From Schleiferilactobacillus shenzhenensis LY-73 (lineage in GTDB: Bacteria > Bacillota > Bacilli > Lactobacillales > Lactobacillaceae), in contig NZ_KI271594.1 of the NCBI RefSeq assembly GCF_000469325.1, forward strand, positions 13,501 through 60,520: a stretch of DNA of 47,020 nt. Reading direction: 5' to 3'. Below the pieces are notes generated by a model. It was given only the letters and a program-made list of their open reading frames with translations. It made no database searches and had not been told where the DNA came from. Positions 1-8,753 of the stretch are shown piece by piece (position 1 is the stretch's first letter; each line of letters begins with the position of its first letter). The position numbers and the translations under genes are program-made.

Positions 1-88
1 ATGCCAGACACTAACCCGCCTCCCCACCTAGCGCAAAACAAGAAAGTGTCACTCCACCTGCACCCCGGGTAAAGATACCCTAAAGCCG

Positions 89-118
89 TTGGTTGGCCCG
101 GCAACCCTTTGGTATAAT
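89..118 (+). promoter_or_regulatory. Promoter of the wall polysaccharide operon
   Basis: TATAAT lies at 113-118 with an extended -10 TG at 110-111. A weak -35 (TTGGTT, 89-94) sits 18 bases upstream. It is about 35 bases before the first start codon. Bases 1-88 hold no gene I can support. Confidence 0.6.
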
Positions 119-153
119 GTTGGCAGACTGACTTAACGAAAAGGGAGAAACGC

Positions 154-1323
154 ATGGCACTCAAGCAAACACTGTTCGCAATGTATCTCAATCTCATGAA
201 GGGGGTAGGCAAACTCATCCCCACCAAGGCGAATACCGTCACCATCTTGAACGGAGCTGGGCTCTCCGGCTCCAACGCCATGAGTTTCTACAATTATCTG
301 AAAACCAACCACCCCGAACTCACCGTCCACCTGATCAACGGCTTCCCCAGCGCCCACCTCAGCTTCGCCACCTGGAAGCAGATCGCCCAGGCCAAGGTCT
401 TGGTCGGGACGCACTGGCCCTTCAAGATCCACCGCGGCCAGCGCTTCCTCCAGCTGTGGCACGGCATACCGCTGAAACGGATGGGCTATTTGGCGTACAA
501 CGAAGAGGCTGCCGCGGCTGAGAAAAGCCATCGTTACTGGTGGCGCAACGTGGATTATCTGGCCAGTGCCGGTCCCCTGTACGATACGCTGATGAGTGCC
601 TGCCAGGGCTTGTCGGCGGAACAGTTCCTGCACACTGGCTTTCCCCGCAATGACGAGTTTTTGATCGATCCGCCGACGGCCAAGCAAAGACGGGCGACCC
701 TGGCCAGCTTGTTCAATGCCGGTGTGGTCAATGACCAAACCAAAATCTTCTTCTACCTGCCCACCTTTCGGATGGAAGCCGGCGCCACGGAACTGTCCGT
801 ACAGCTCCAAACCGGCAACATTTTTGGTTTGCAGGATTTTGACATGGCCGCATTTGAGCAACAGCTGGCGGACCATAACATCGTTGTGCTGGCGAAGCTG
901 CACCCGGTGGAGGAACGGCAAGTGGACCCGGCTAAGTTTGCGACGGCACCGCACATTAAGGTGTTGACCAACGCCTGGTTCATTGAGCAAAACACCGAGC
1001 TTTATCAATTTCTCGCCGCCACTGACGGGTTGATCACCGACTATTCCAGTGTGTACTTGGATTACCTGCTGCTGGATCGGCCGCTGGTGTTCAACGTGCC
1101 CGATTTAGCCCATTATGAAAAGAGCCGGGGGTTCCTGCTGGCGCCTTACGATGCTTATACGCCAGGACCGAAGACGACCACCACGGCCGAGCTGGTAGCA
1201 GCTTTGAGCCGGGATGCGGCCGCCGATGCGCCGGCCCGTGCCCGTCTGCGCGCCCAGATGTATCCCCAGGGCACGGCGCCGGCGTGTCCGCAGGTCTATG
1301 ACGCGATCAAGGGGTGGCTGTAG
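154..1323 (+). CDS. CDP-glycerol glycerophosphotransferase (TagB/TagF family)
   Basis: This 389 aa protein belongs to the family that transfers glycerol phosphate from CDP-glycerol to a lipid-linked teichoic acid primer or chain at the inner membrane face. Family motifs are visible: LWHGIPLK with H103, GFPRNDEFL at 162-170, KLHP with H250, and TDYSS at 295-299 near the C-terminus. The two histidines correspond to the catalytic pair known in TagF enzymes. The length is close to TagB (priming enzyme) rather than the longer TagF polymerases, but priming versus chain extension cannot be settled from sequence alone. The ATG start has a good AAGGGAG ribosome site. It opens a six-gene operon; the next gene begins on the last base of its stop codon. 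The TagA-type gene two positions downstream supports a teichoic acid role. Confidence 0.9.
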   Translation: MALKQTLFAMYLNLMKGVGKLIPTKANTVTILNGAGLSGSNAMSFYNYLKTNHPELTVHLINGFPSAHLSFATWKQIAQAKVLVGTHWPFKIHRGQRFLQLWHGIPLKRMGYLAYNEEAAAAEKSHRYWWRNVDYLASAGPLYDTLMSACQGLSAEQFLHTGFPRNDEFLIDPPTAKQRRATLASLFNAGVVNDQTKIFFYLPTFRMEAGATELSVQLQTGNIFGLQDFDMAAFEQQLADHNIVVLAKLHPVEERQVDPAKFATAPHIKVLTNAWFIEQNTELYQFLAATDGLITDYSSVYLDYLLLDRPLVFNVPDLAHYEKSRGFLLAPYDAYTPGPKTTTTAELVAALSRDAAADAPARARLRAQMYPQGTAPACPQVYDAIKGWL

Positions 1324-2762
1324 TGGGAAAATTATTCCGGAATTTCTTCTATAACGCGGTCTATCAGCTGTTCCTGCTGCTGGTGCCGGTAATTACCACC
1401 CCGTACCTGTCGCACGTTGTCGGGCCGGCCAAGCTGGGCATCAACAGTACCGTGAACTTCACGATCCAATTCGTGATGGTTTTCGGGGCGGCCGCCATGG
1501 GCCAGATTGGGACCCGGACGGTGGCCAAGGCCTGGGGCAAGAAGGACCACGAGGAACTGAGCAAGGCGTTTTGGGGTCTGTGGTACATCCAATTCATCCT
1601 CAGCGCGATCACCATCGGTCTTTTTCTGTTCGTCATGCTGGTCATCAAGCCGCCGTACTGGACGTACTTCCTGCTTCAGCTCCCGTTCCTGCTGGGCACG
1701 ATGATCGATATCTCTTGGTTCTTCCAGGGCATCGCCGAGTTCGGCCGGGTGGTCCTGCGAAATACGATCATCAAGATCGTCTCCGTCGTCTTCATCTTTC
1801 TCCTGGTCAAGTCTCCGGATGACTTATGGAAGTACATGCTCATTCTGTCGCTGGGCAACCTGATCGGGAACTCCGTCTTCTGGTTCACGATTCGCCGCTA
1901 TGTCGGCGGTCCCAGCCGGGCAGGGTTCTACCACCTGCGCCAGAGCCTGATCACCATCGGTATCCTGATGATCCCGCAGCTGGCCACGCAGGTCTACACC
2001 TCGCTGGATAAGACGATCCTCAGCCTGTTTCAGCCTGCGGCCCAGGTCAACTTCTATGATTCATCGCAGCGGATTGCCAACCTGGTTCTTTCGGTCATCA
2101 CCTCGATCACCGTCGTGATGATGCCGTACATGGCCGCTTCCCGTGCCGAAGACCAGCAGCGCTACTTGAAGAAATCCTACGAGACCACGCTGGTCGTCGG
2201 GCTGTTCTTCATGAGTATCATCATGGCCAACACCCGCCAGTTCGTGCCTTGGTTCTTCGCCAACAGTTACAAGCCGATGATTCCGCTGATGGAATGGATT
2301 TCCCTGAGTATCATCTTTATCCCCGTCGGCGGCGTCTTCGCCAACCAGTTTGCCTTGGCCATCAACCGGGATAAGCAGTTTGCCATTCCTGTGGTCGTCG
2401 GCGCGGCCCTGTCGCTGGTCCTGAACTTCACGTTTGACCCGCTGCTCGGGGCTCATGGGGCGACCATGGATATTTTGATCGTCGAGTTTACCGTCATGGT
2501 GCTGCGGGTGTGGATCGTGCATAAGGATTACGATGCCAAGGACGTGTTCCACGACACGCCGAAGTACCTGGTGATGGGGGCCATCACGGTGGGCGTCGGT
2601 TTTCTGCTCCCCGACCTGATTCGGTCCACGTTCTTCAACATGGCGTACAAGTGTATCGTCATGTTCATCTTGTATGCGGCCATGTTCGCGTTCGGCCGCT
2701 TCGAATTGTTCGGCGACATTAAGCGCGTTGCCGGGCGCATGTTAAGGAGGAAATTGTCATGA
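1323..2762 (+). CDS. Wzx-like polysaccharide flippase (MOP/MATE superfamily)
   Basis: This is a polytopic membrane protein of about 479 aa with some 12-14 hydrophobic segments, beginning GKLFRNFFYNAVYQLFLLLVP, which is typical of polysaccharide biosynthesis (Wzx/RfbX-like) flippases. These move undecaprenyl-linked oligosaccharide units across the membrane. I prefer the GTG at 1323: AAGGGG at 1309-1314 is 8 bases upstream, and the codon shares its first base with the preceding TAG, implying translational coupling. An in-frame GTG at 1314 would sit on the ribosome site. The stop overlaps the next ATG by four bases. A flippase beside teichoic-acid-type transferases is notable, because classical wall teichoic acid is exported by an ABC transporter (TagGH), which is not seen here. 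Confidence 0.85.
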   Translation: MGKLFRNFFYNAVYQLFLLLVPVITTPYLSHVVGPAKLGINSTVNFTIQFVMVFGAAAMGQIGTRTVAKAWGKKDHEELSKAFWGLWYIQFILSAITIGLFLFVMLVIKPPYWTYFLLQLPFLLGTMIDISWFFQGIAEFGRVVLRNTIIKIVSVVFIFLLVKSPDDLWKYMLILSLGNLIGNSVFWFTIRRYVGGPSRAGFYHLRQSLITIGILMIPQLATQVYTSLDKTILSLFQPAAQVNFYDSSQRIANLVLSVITSITVVMMPYMAASRAEDQQRYLKKSYETTLVVGLFFMSIIMANTRQFVPWFFANSYKPMIPLMEWISLSIIFIPVGGVFANQFALAINRDKQFAIPVVVGAALSLVLNFTFDPLLGAHGATMDILIVEFTVMVLRVWIVHKDYDAKDVFHDTPKYLVMGAITVGVGFLLPDLIRSTFFNMAYKCIVMFILYAAMFAFGRFELFGDIKRVAGRMLRRKLS

Positions 2763-3484
2763 GTCGGGTCGAGGTATTGGGCATGGGCTTCGATAACTTC
2801 ACGATGGGGGAATTCATGGGCCGCTTGAAGAAACGCCTGGCGAATGAGCAGGGCACCTTCATCGTCACGGCTAATCCGGAAATCGTGATGTACGCGCGGG
2901 AGCACCCGGACTACCAGCAGCTGGTGGACGAAGCCGACTTCGTGACCGCCGACGGCATCGGCGTTGTCAAAGGCGCCCAGATGCTGGGCACGCCGCTGAA
3001 GGAGCGGGTGACCGGCTACGACCTGATGGAGAACCTGCTCCAGCTGGCGGCGGATGACGGTTACCGCGTGTTCTTCATCGGGGCCAAGCCGGGGATTGCG
3101 GAGAAAGCCGCCGCTAAGGCCCAGGCCCGCTTCACCGGGCTGCAGATCGTGGGCACCCATGACGGCTACTTCCCGCTGGGCGACGCCGGCGTGACCCGGG
3201 CGCTTGTCGCCGCCAAGCCGGACATCGTTTTTGCCGCCATGGGCTATCCCCGCCAGGAACAATTCATCTCCGGTATGCGCCGGCACTTGCCCGACGCGCT
3301 CTTCATGGGCGTGGGCGGCAGCTTTGACGTGCTTTCCGGCACGGTCAAACGGGCGCCGCAGGTCTTCCAGAAAGCCCATTTGGAGTGGTTCTACCGGCTG
3401 CTCAAGGAACCCACCCGGGCCAAGCGGATGCTGGTCCTGCCCCGCTACCTGAATGCGGTCCGGCGGGAGGCGAAGAAGCGATGA
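2759..3484 (+). CDS. tagA: WecG/TagA/CpsF family glycosyltransferase
   Basis: This 241 aa protein matches the TagA family (GT26), which adds N-acetylmannosamine to undecaprenyl-PP-GlcNAc in wall teichoic acid linkage-unit synthesis. The pattern VTANP (T37), ADGIG (D65) and KERVTGYDL (R83) puts the residues known to matter in TagA at the expected positions. GAKPGI and GYPRQEQFI in the second half are also family signatures. The start is an ATG overlapping the flippase stop (ATGA), with TTAAGGAGG just upstream, and the stop overlaps the next gene the same way. A role in initiating the polymer made by this operon is inferred; a UDP-GlcNAc 2-epimerase is not in the window. Other CpsF-type sugar transfers remain possible. 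Confidence 0.9.
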   Translation: MSRVEVLGMGFDNFTMGEFMGRLKKRLANEQGTFIVTANPEIVMYAREHPDYQQLVDEADFVTADGIGVVKGAQMLGTPLKERVTGYDLMENLLQLAADDGYRVFFIGAKPGIAEKAAAKAQARFTGLQIVGTHDGYFPLGDAGVTRALVAAKPDIVFAAMGYPRQEQFISGMRRHLPDALFMGVGGSFDVLSGTVKRAPQVFQKAHLEWFYRLLKEPTRAKRMLVLPRYLNAVRREAKKR

Positions 3485-4587
3485 CCAAGGTCCTGCATAT
3501 CAATGCCGGCCTCGAGAACGGCGGCGGTCTGACCCACATTGTCTCTTTACTCCAGGACTGGCAGGGGCCGGCCGTGCACCTGCTGGTGTTTGCCGAGGGG
3601 CCGGTTGCTCAGGCTGCCCGGGCGGCGGGGATTCCCACCACCGTCTTGCACTTCAAGAGCCGCTACGATCTGGGCGTCCTCAAGAGCCTGGCCGACTTCA
3701 TTAACGCCGGCGGTTACGATATCGTCCACGCCCACGGTGCCCGGGCAGTGCTCTTCCTGCGCCTGATCAGCCGGCGCATCCGCTGCCTCAAGGTAGCCAC
3801 CGTCCACAGCGACCCCCAGCTGGATTTCATGGGCCGGGGCGTCATCGGCGACGCCTTCACTAAGCTTTACATCAGCTCCTTGAAGAAAATGGACCACCTT
3901 TACCCGGTGTCCAGCCCCTTTTACGACCGGCTGCGCAGCTTCGGCATTCCCGCAGACCGCCTCACGCTGATTCTCAACGGCATTACCTTTGCGGCGGCAC
4001 CGCCAGTACGCACGGCCCACACCGGCTTCAATATGATCTACGTGGCCCGGCTGCACCCGGTCAAGGACCACGCCTTACTGCTGCGGGCTTTGGCCCAAGT
4101 GCATCTGCCCCACGCCCATCTGTGGCTGGTGGGGGACGGGCCCGAACAGGCCGCGCTCCAGCAGCTGGCCGCCGACCTGCACCTGACGGACACGATCACC
4201 TTCAGCGGTTTCCAGACACCCGCCCAGATCCGGGCCTTGTATCTCCGCATGGATCTGGCGCTGCTCACGTCCATCTCCGAGAGCTTCCCGCTAGTTCTTC
4301 TGGAAGCCGCCAACGCCGGCGTGCCGGTCCTCAGCAGCAAGGTGGGGGACGTGGCCAAGCTCGTCGCCCACCCCGACCTGGGCTACCTCTTCACCCCCGG
4401 CGACCAAGCCGGCCTCGCCGCCCAGCTCCAAGCCGCTTACCGCGATTGGGGATTGGGCACCCTGGCGGCCAAGGGCAGTGCGCTGCGCACATACGCCGCC
4501 GCGCATTTCTCCCTCCACCAGCTGCAAGACACCCTCTGGCACAGTTACCAAGACTTATTGAGAAAGGAGCCCGTCCGCCATGGCTGA
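3481..4587 (+). CDS. Glycosyltransferase family 4
   Basis: This 368 aa retaining glycosyltransferase has the GT-B fold pattern. Its N-terminus MTKVLHINAGLENGG is a Rossmann strand followed by a glycine loop, and DIVHAHGARA lies in the acceptor domain. The nucleotide-sugar-binding EX7E motif is present (E267-SFPLVLL-E275). It probably adds one sugar to the lipid-linked repeat made by this operon; donor and acceptor cannot be read from sequence. The ATG overlaps the tagA stop by four bases and has GGGAGG about 9 bases upstream. An upstream in-frame start would overlap tagA deeply and has no ribosome site. The stop overlaps the next gene by eight bases. Confidence 0.88.
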   Translation: MTKVLHINAGLENGGGLTHIVSLLQDWQGPAVHLLVFAEGPVAQAARAAGIPTTVLHFKSRYDLGVLKSLADFINAGGYDIVHAHGARAVLFLRLISRRIRCLKVATVHSDPQLDFMGRGVIGDAFTKLYISSLKKMDHLYPVSSPFYDRLRSFGIPADRLTLILNGITFAAAPPVRTAHTGFNMIYVARLHPVKDHALLLRALAQVHLPHAHLWLVGDGPEQAALQQLAADLHLTDTITFSGFQTPAQIRALYLRMDLALLTSISESFPLVLLEAANAGVPVLSSKVGDVAKLVAHPDLGYLFTPGDQAGLAAQLQAAYRDWGLGTLAAKGSALRTYAAAHFSLHQLQDTLWHSYQDLLRKEPVRHG

Positions 4588-5758
4588 TCAACTGATCACG
4601 CTGCTCATGCCGGTCTTCAACGACGAAGACACGGTGCTGGCCACCCTGCAGTCCATCGTCGGCCAGGATTATCGCCGCTGGGAGCTGATTCTCATCAACG
4701 ACGGGTCCACGGACCGGACGCCCCAAGTGGTGGCCAAGTTCGTGGCCGACCATCCCACCGCGCCGATCACCGTGATCAATGAAGAAAATGCCGACCAGCT
4801 TAACGCGCTGCTGGCCGGGGTCGACCTGATCCGTGGGGACCTGGTCTACATCATCCACGGCGACGACTTGCTCGCTGACCATGGGGCCCTGGGCCGGATG
4901 AACGACGCCATGCAGGACCCCGACTTGGACGGCGTGATGGCCGACCTGATCACCATCGATCACAGCGGCCGAGAAGTGGGTCGGCAGAAGGTCCAGCAGT
5001 ATGCCATTGCCCCCTATGTCGTGGGTCAGCAGACACTCTGGCTGGGCCGCAACCTGTTCGTCGACTTCGCCGTCTGGCGCACTGCGGTATTCTGCGACAG
5101 CGTTCAAGCCAATTACCTGACCTGGAACACCGTGGCCTGGCTGGACTTCCGCCAGACACCGCCGCGTCAGCTGCGCATGGCCAACGCCCCTCAGCCGTTT
5201 ATTCGGTACCGGGTCGGGTCCGGCCACTACATCGCCAGTCCGGTGGGGATGCTCAACGTCATTAACGGCGAACTGCGCACGCTGGTGTCGCTCCTGGCCA
5301 ATTACCGGGCGCCCCATTATGCCCGCCAGTACCAGCACTTCCGTATCGCCAACAAGCTCCACGCTTTGCGCTTGTACCGGCCCCGCATCCTGGCGGAACG
5401 TACGCCGCGCAATGAGGTGGCCGAGATCATTCGGCTGGCCCTAAGCAAGTATCCCGCACTGCCCACCAATCCCTACCTGCCCGCACTGATCGGCTTTTAC
5501 CGGGCAGTCGGCGAGCGGACAATCCACCTCAGTCTGCCGCCGGAGTTCACCGTTTGGTACGGCAAGGACATGCGGGTGTTCAACACGGCCATGCTCAGTG
5601 CGGAGTTGCCGGATATTTACGGTGAACTGTTCACCCAGATGACCCAGGGCTTCACGACGGCGATCGTGCCCGCGGGGCAGGGGACAGCCGTGCGGGACGT
5701 CCTGCACTTTCTGAACATTGGTCCTTATGTCACCGTGAAGGAGGAAGAGACCCATTGA
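4580..5758 (+). CDS. Glycosyltransferase family 2
   Basis: This 392 aa GT-A type transferase begins with the typical strand LITLLMPVFNDEDTV. It carries INDGSTD (residues 39-45) for nucleotide binding and a GDD metal site (D95-D96) in IIHGDDLL. The catalytic domain fills about the first 220 residues. The remaining 170 residues are less typical and may bind the acceptor. It likely adds a sugar to the polymer made by the surrounding operon. The start ATG lies inside the preceding gene with AAAGGAG upstream. The last bases overlap the TTG start of the next gene. The substrate is unknown. Confidence 0.86.
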   Translation: MADQLITLLMPVFNDEDTVLATLQSIVGQDYRRWELILINDGSTDRTPQVVAKFVADHPTAPITVINEENADQLNALLAGVDLIRGDLVYIIHGDDLLADHGALGRMNDAMQDPDLDGVMADLITIDHSGREVGRQKVQQYAIAPYVVGQQTLWLGRNLFVDFAVWRTAVFCDSVQANYLTWNTVAWLDFRQTPPRQLRMANAPQPFIRYRVGSGHYIASPVGMLNVINGELRTLVSLLANYRAPHYARQYQHFRIANKLHALRLYRPRILAERTPRNEVAEIIRLALSKYPALPTNPYLPALIGFYRAVGERTIHLSLPPEFTVWYGKDMRVFNTAMLSAELPDIYGELFTQMTQGFTTAIVPAGQGTAVRDVLHFLNIGPYVTVKEEETH

Positions 5759-6453
5759 TACCGAAGAAAATTCATTACGTCTGGGTCGGCGGTCAGGAGA
5801 AACCAGCGGCCATCAAACGCTGTATGGCCACCTGGCAGCAACACCTGGCCGGATACGAGATCATCGAATGGAATGAACATAATTTCGACCTGACGAAGAA
5901 TAAGTACGTGCGTGAAGCCTACGCCGCCAAAAAGTGGGCCTTCGTCAGCGACTACATCCGAGCGGCCGTGATCGAACAATACGGCGGTATTTACTTAGAT
6001 ACCGATGTCCTCGTCCTGGACGACCTGACCAGTCTGCTGAACGACCGGGCCTTCGTCGGCTTCGAGAACGCCCAGTATCCCTTCACCGCGGCATTCGGCG
6101 CCGAAGCCCACCACCCCTTGGCCCAGAAGATGCTGGCGGAATACGACGACGCCCGCTTCACCTTTGACAAGGGTGACCAAATGGCTGGGGTGAACACCAA
6201 GTCGGTGTCGGACATTCTGATCACCGACTTCCATTGCGTGCCCAACAACCAGGAACAACTGCTGACCGACGGCATCCGCGTTTATCCCGACACGGTGCTC
6301 TGCAACCCCAGCGGCCAGTCCCGCACCATCCACGTCTTCACCGGCACTTGGATGGAGGGCCAGAAGCCATTGAAGCGGCGCATCAATAAGTGGGTCAAGC
6401 TGCGGCTCACCAGCAAGCGGCGGGCGGCTCTGTACCAGCGGGTCTTCCGCTGA
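5755..6453 (+). CDS. GT32-type glycosyltransferase (capsular/OCH1-like DXD)
   Basis: This 232 aa protein begins IPKKIHYVWVGG, the hallmark of the GT32/DXD-containing sugar-transferase family. It has the expected DYIRAAVIEQYGGIYLDTDV block with the metal-binding DTD at 82-84. Members add hexoses in capsule, exopolysaccharide or teichoic acid decoration. The start is a TTG, whose last two bases begin the TGA stop of the previous gene. AAGGAGGA at 5738-5745 gives the right spacing and no better start exists. It is the last gene of the operon; a GC-rich structured region with a new promoter follows. Its exact sugar is unknown. Confidence 0.87.
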   Translation: MIPKKIHYVWVGGQEKPAAIKRCMATWQQHLAGYEIIEWNEHNFDLTKNKYVREAYAAKKWAFVSDYIRAAVIEQYGGIYLDTDVLVLDDLTSLLNDRAFVGFENAQYPFTAAFGAEAHHPLAQKMLAEYDDARFTFDKGDQMAGVNTKSVSDILITDFHCVPNNQEQLLTDGIRVYPDTVLCNPSGQSRTIHVFTGTWMEGQKPLKRRINKWVKLRLTSKRRAALYQRVFR

Positions 6454-6476
6454 CGCCGTCGAGGCCCGGCGAATTA

Positions 6477-6485
6477 TGGTATAAT
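6477..6485 (+). promoter_or_regulatory. Extended -10 promoter for the D-Asp ligase transcript
   Basis: TGG-TATAAT is a consensus extended -10 element with no convincing -35. Transcription would start near 6492, giving a leader of about 145 bases before the ligase gene. Confidence 0.6.
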
Positions 6486-6529
6486 TCACACCGTGTACTG
6501 CATTGTTTCAGAAAATAACGCCAGCGGGG

Positions 6530-6591
6530 GCACCGGGCGGACGGGCCGGCATTACGGCCTGACTGCCCGCTTTTCTCACTGCCGCCGGTGC
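6530..6591 (+). promoter_or_regulatory. Attenuator-like structured leader
   Basis: Two alternative stems compete for the same bases. Stem 1 pairs CGGGCGG (6534-6540) with CTGCCCG (6563-6569), encloses a GGCCG/CGGCC hairpin (6544-6559), and is followed by CTTTTCTC, like a terminator. Stem 2 pairs GCACCGG-G-CGG (6530-6540) with CCGCCGGTGC (6582-6591) and would prevent stem 1. The simpler reading is the terminator of the preceding operon, but the promoter at 6477-6485 lies upstream of it. Confidence 0.4.
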
Positions 6592-6636
6592 GGAACAATG
6601 TATTAAATCGTAAATCAATAAGGGGTTGTCTTCTTA

Positions 6637-7899
6637 ATGACACCAGAATTTACCCCCATCATTCTGGGGAGTGACATGAACGCATACGGGATGGCCCGGG
6701 CCTTCCATGAAGCATACGGCATTAACGTGCACTGTATTGCCTCCGACCCGCTGGCGCCCACCCGCTATTCCAATATCCTGACGCTGGAGTTCCACCACGG
6801 TTTCGAGGAGGATCCGGTCTTCATCGACACCATGCACGAGGTGGCCAAGCGCTACGCCGACCATCCGGAGCCAGTCATCCTGCTGGCCATGGGCGACGCT
6901 TACGCCGAGCTGCTGGCTAAGCACAAGGACTTCCTAGAGCAGACCTTCATCGTGCCCGTCGCCGACTACAAACTGCTGCGTCGGTTGAACAACAAGGAGA
7001 GCTTCTACCAAGTTGCCGAGGAACACGGCCTGCCGTATCCGAAGACCAAGATCATCACCAAGGCGATGTACGAGAAGAAAGAGGATCTGGACGTTCCCTT
7101 CACGTATCCCGTGGCCTTGAAGCCGGCCAACTCCGTGGAATGGCTGGATATTCAGTTTGAAGGCCGAAAGAAAGCGTTCGTCATCCACTCCGAGACCGAG
7201 TACCTGGACGTTGTCGGGAAAATCTATGACAACGGCTATACCAGCGACCTGATCCTGCAAGAATTCATCCCTGGGGACGACTCGAATATGCGGACCCTCA
7301 ACGCCTACGTCAGCAAGGATCACCAAGTTAAGCTGATGTGCCTGGGCCACCCGCTGCTGGAAGACCCGACCCCCGCGGCCATTGGCAATTACGTCACCAT
7401 CCTGCCGGAGTATAACCAGGACGTGTACGACGTCGTTCAGAAGTTCCTGGAGGAGCTGGACATCACCGGTTACGTCAACTTCGATATGAAGTTCGACCCC
7501 CGGGACAACACCTTCAAGTTCTTCGAGATCAACCTGCGCCAGGGCCGTTCCAGTTTCTTCGTCACCCTGACCGGCTACAACCTGGCCCGCTTCGTCGTGG
7601 ACGATTACGTCACCGGCACCCTGGCCGACGCCCCCACCGTCTACGCGAATAAAATCCAGTCGCAGCACATGCTCTGGCTGGGGGTCCCCGTGAAGCTGTT
7701 CAAGGATTACGCGGTGGACAACGAGTACAAGCAGCAGGCGCTCCAGCTCATCGACTCCGGCCGCTACGGCACGACGGTCTTCTACAAGAAGGACATGAAC
7801 ATCCGCCGCTGGGTCCTGCTGAAGTACATGTTCCACAACTACATCCCGCGGTACAAGAAGTATTTCGAAGAGAACAAGGGCCGGGACATCGGCCGTTAA
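6637..7899 (+). CDS. aslA: D-aspartate ligase, ATP-grasp family
   Basis: This 420 aa ATP-grasp enzyme closely resembles the D-aspartate ligases of Enterococcus faecium and Lactococcus as I remember them. The shared blocks include ILGSDMNAYGMARAF at the N-terminus, LAPTRYS, CLGHPLLEDPTP, and EINLRQGRSSFFVTL near residue 300. These enzymes use ATP to attach D-aspartate to the side chain of L-lysine in the peptidoglycan precursor, building the D-Asp/D-Asn cross-bridge. K162 (LKPANS) and E297/N299 (FEIN) fit the ATP and metal sites. It is monocistronic with its own promoter and leader. No aspartate racemase or AsnH-type amidotransferase is nearby. The start ATG follows AAGGGG; I see no other good start. 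Confidence 0.9.
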   Translation: MTPEFTPIILGSDMNAYGMARAFHEAYGINVHCIASDPLAPTRYSNILTLEFHHGFEEDPVFIDTMHEVAKRYADHPEPVILLAMGDAYAELLAKHKDFLEQTFIVPVADYKLLRRLNNKESFYQVAEEHGLPYPKTKIITKAMYEKKEDLDVPFTYPVALKPANSVEWLDIQFEGRKKAFVIHSETEYLDVVGKIYDNGYTSDLILQEFIPGDDSNMRTLNAYVSKDHQVKLMCLGHPLLEDPTPAAIGNYVTILPEYNQDVYDVVQKFLEELDITGYVNFDMKFDPRDNTFKFFEINLRQGRSSFFVTLTGYNLARFVVDDYVTGTLADAPTVYANKIQSQHMLWLGVPVKLFKDYAVDNEYKQQALQLIDSGRYGTTVFYKKDMNIRRWVLLKYMFHNYIPRYKKYFEENKGRDIGR

Positions 7900-7911
7900 T
7901 CGTTAAGAAAG

Positions 7912-7942
7912 AAAGGGGCAGGCCCGGGCGGTCTGGCCCTTT
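7912..7942 (+). terminator. Probable terminator after the D-Asp ligase
   Basis: AAAGGGGCAG pairs with CTGGCCCTTT with one mismatch. The T run is short, so strength is uncertain. Confidence 0.45.
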
Positions 7943-8080
7943 CGTGCTGACCAGGGCGCTTGCGCGGTGCCGCAGACGGCTGCCCGCTGCCACACAAGTC
8001 CGCCGGCGAAACAATTGGTACACAAATCCGCGCGTTTCGCCGTATACTGGAAATGGGAAAAGAAGAAAGGATGTTGCAGC

Positions 8081-8602
8081 ATGGCTCAACCTGAAATCGA
8101 ACAGTTTAAAGTCAGTACCCGCCACTTTAACCGGATCATGATCGCCATTGACGACGACGATTTTATTTCGTCCCGCTTTGCCTTTGATTACGCCTGTACG
8201 GTCGCCAAGATGTATTCTGTACCGCTGGCGATTGCGTCGGTGATGGAGACCGGGGACCTGAACGTATTCCAGTCCCTGGATCCGGAGACCCTGGCGGCCC
8301 ACCGCCAGGATGTGGCCAATGATTTGAACGCTTACGTGGAGAAAGCCAAGGCGTTCGGCATTCTCGACGTGGTGCCCTTGATTGGCGAGGGCAAGCCCGG
8401 CAAGGTCATCGTGGATGAGATGGTGCCCCAGTTCAAGCCGGACCTGATCGTGGTCGGTTCTGAAACGCATAAGGGCGCCCGCCACCAGACCATTGGGTCT
8501 GTGGCGGCCTTTGTCACCCGGTACGCCCCGTGCACTGTCATCGTGGTGCGGGATCCGAGTTCGAGTCCGAAGCCAACGGATGAACCGAGTGCACGGCAGT
8601 AA
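8081..8602 (+). CDS. Universal stress protein (UspA family)
   Basis: This 173 aa protein has one UspA domain. A hydrophobic strand with an acidic loop near the N-terminus (NRIMIAIDDDDF) and the ATP-loop pattern VVGSETHKG...GSVAAFV near residues 125-145 fit the ATP-binding class, although the loop is not the exact G-2x-G-9x-G(S/T) form. Such proteins are cytoplasmic and accumulate under stress; the target is usually unknown. The ATG at 8081 has AAAGG 10 bases upstream. Longer in-frame starts reach back into intergenic sequence without a ribosome site. A -10-like TATACT lies at 8043-8048. It appears monocistronic with its own terminator. Confidence 0.9.
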   Translation: MAQPEIEQFKVSTRHFNRIMIAIDDDDFISSRFAFDYACTVAKMYSVPLAIASVMETGDLNVFQSLDPETLAAHRQDVANDLNAYVEKAKAFGILDVVPLIGEGKPGKVIVDEMVPQFKPDLIVVGSETHKGARHQTIGSVAAFVTRYAPCTVIVVRDPSSSPKPTDEPSARQ

Positions 8603-8623
8603 GTGCAAATGTCAGTCCCAGCA

Positions 8624-8650
8624 GGGCATCCCCCAGCGGATGTCCTTTTT
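8624..8650 (+). terminator. Terminator after the universal stress protein gene
   Basis: GGGCATCC pairs with GGATGTCC (one G-U) around a six-base loop and is followed by TTTTT. Confidence 0.75.
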
Positions 8651-8753
8651 GATTGGCTGTCCAACGGCCCGCGAAATATTAGGCGCAGTAGCATATAATG
8701 GCTAATAGCACGTTCGAACGCATGACCTGAAGGATAACGGAGGAATCACAATA

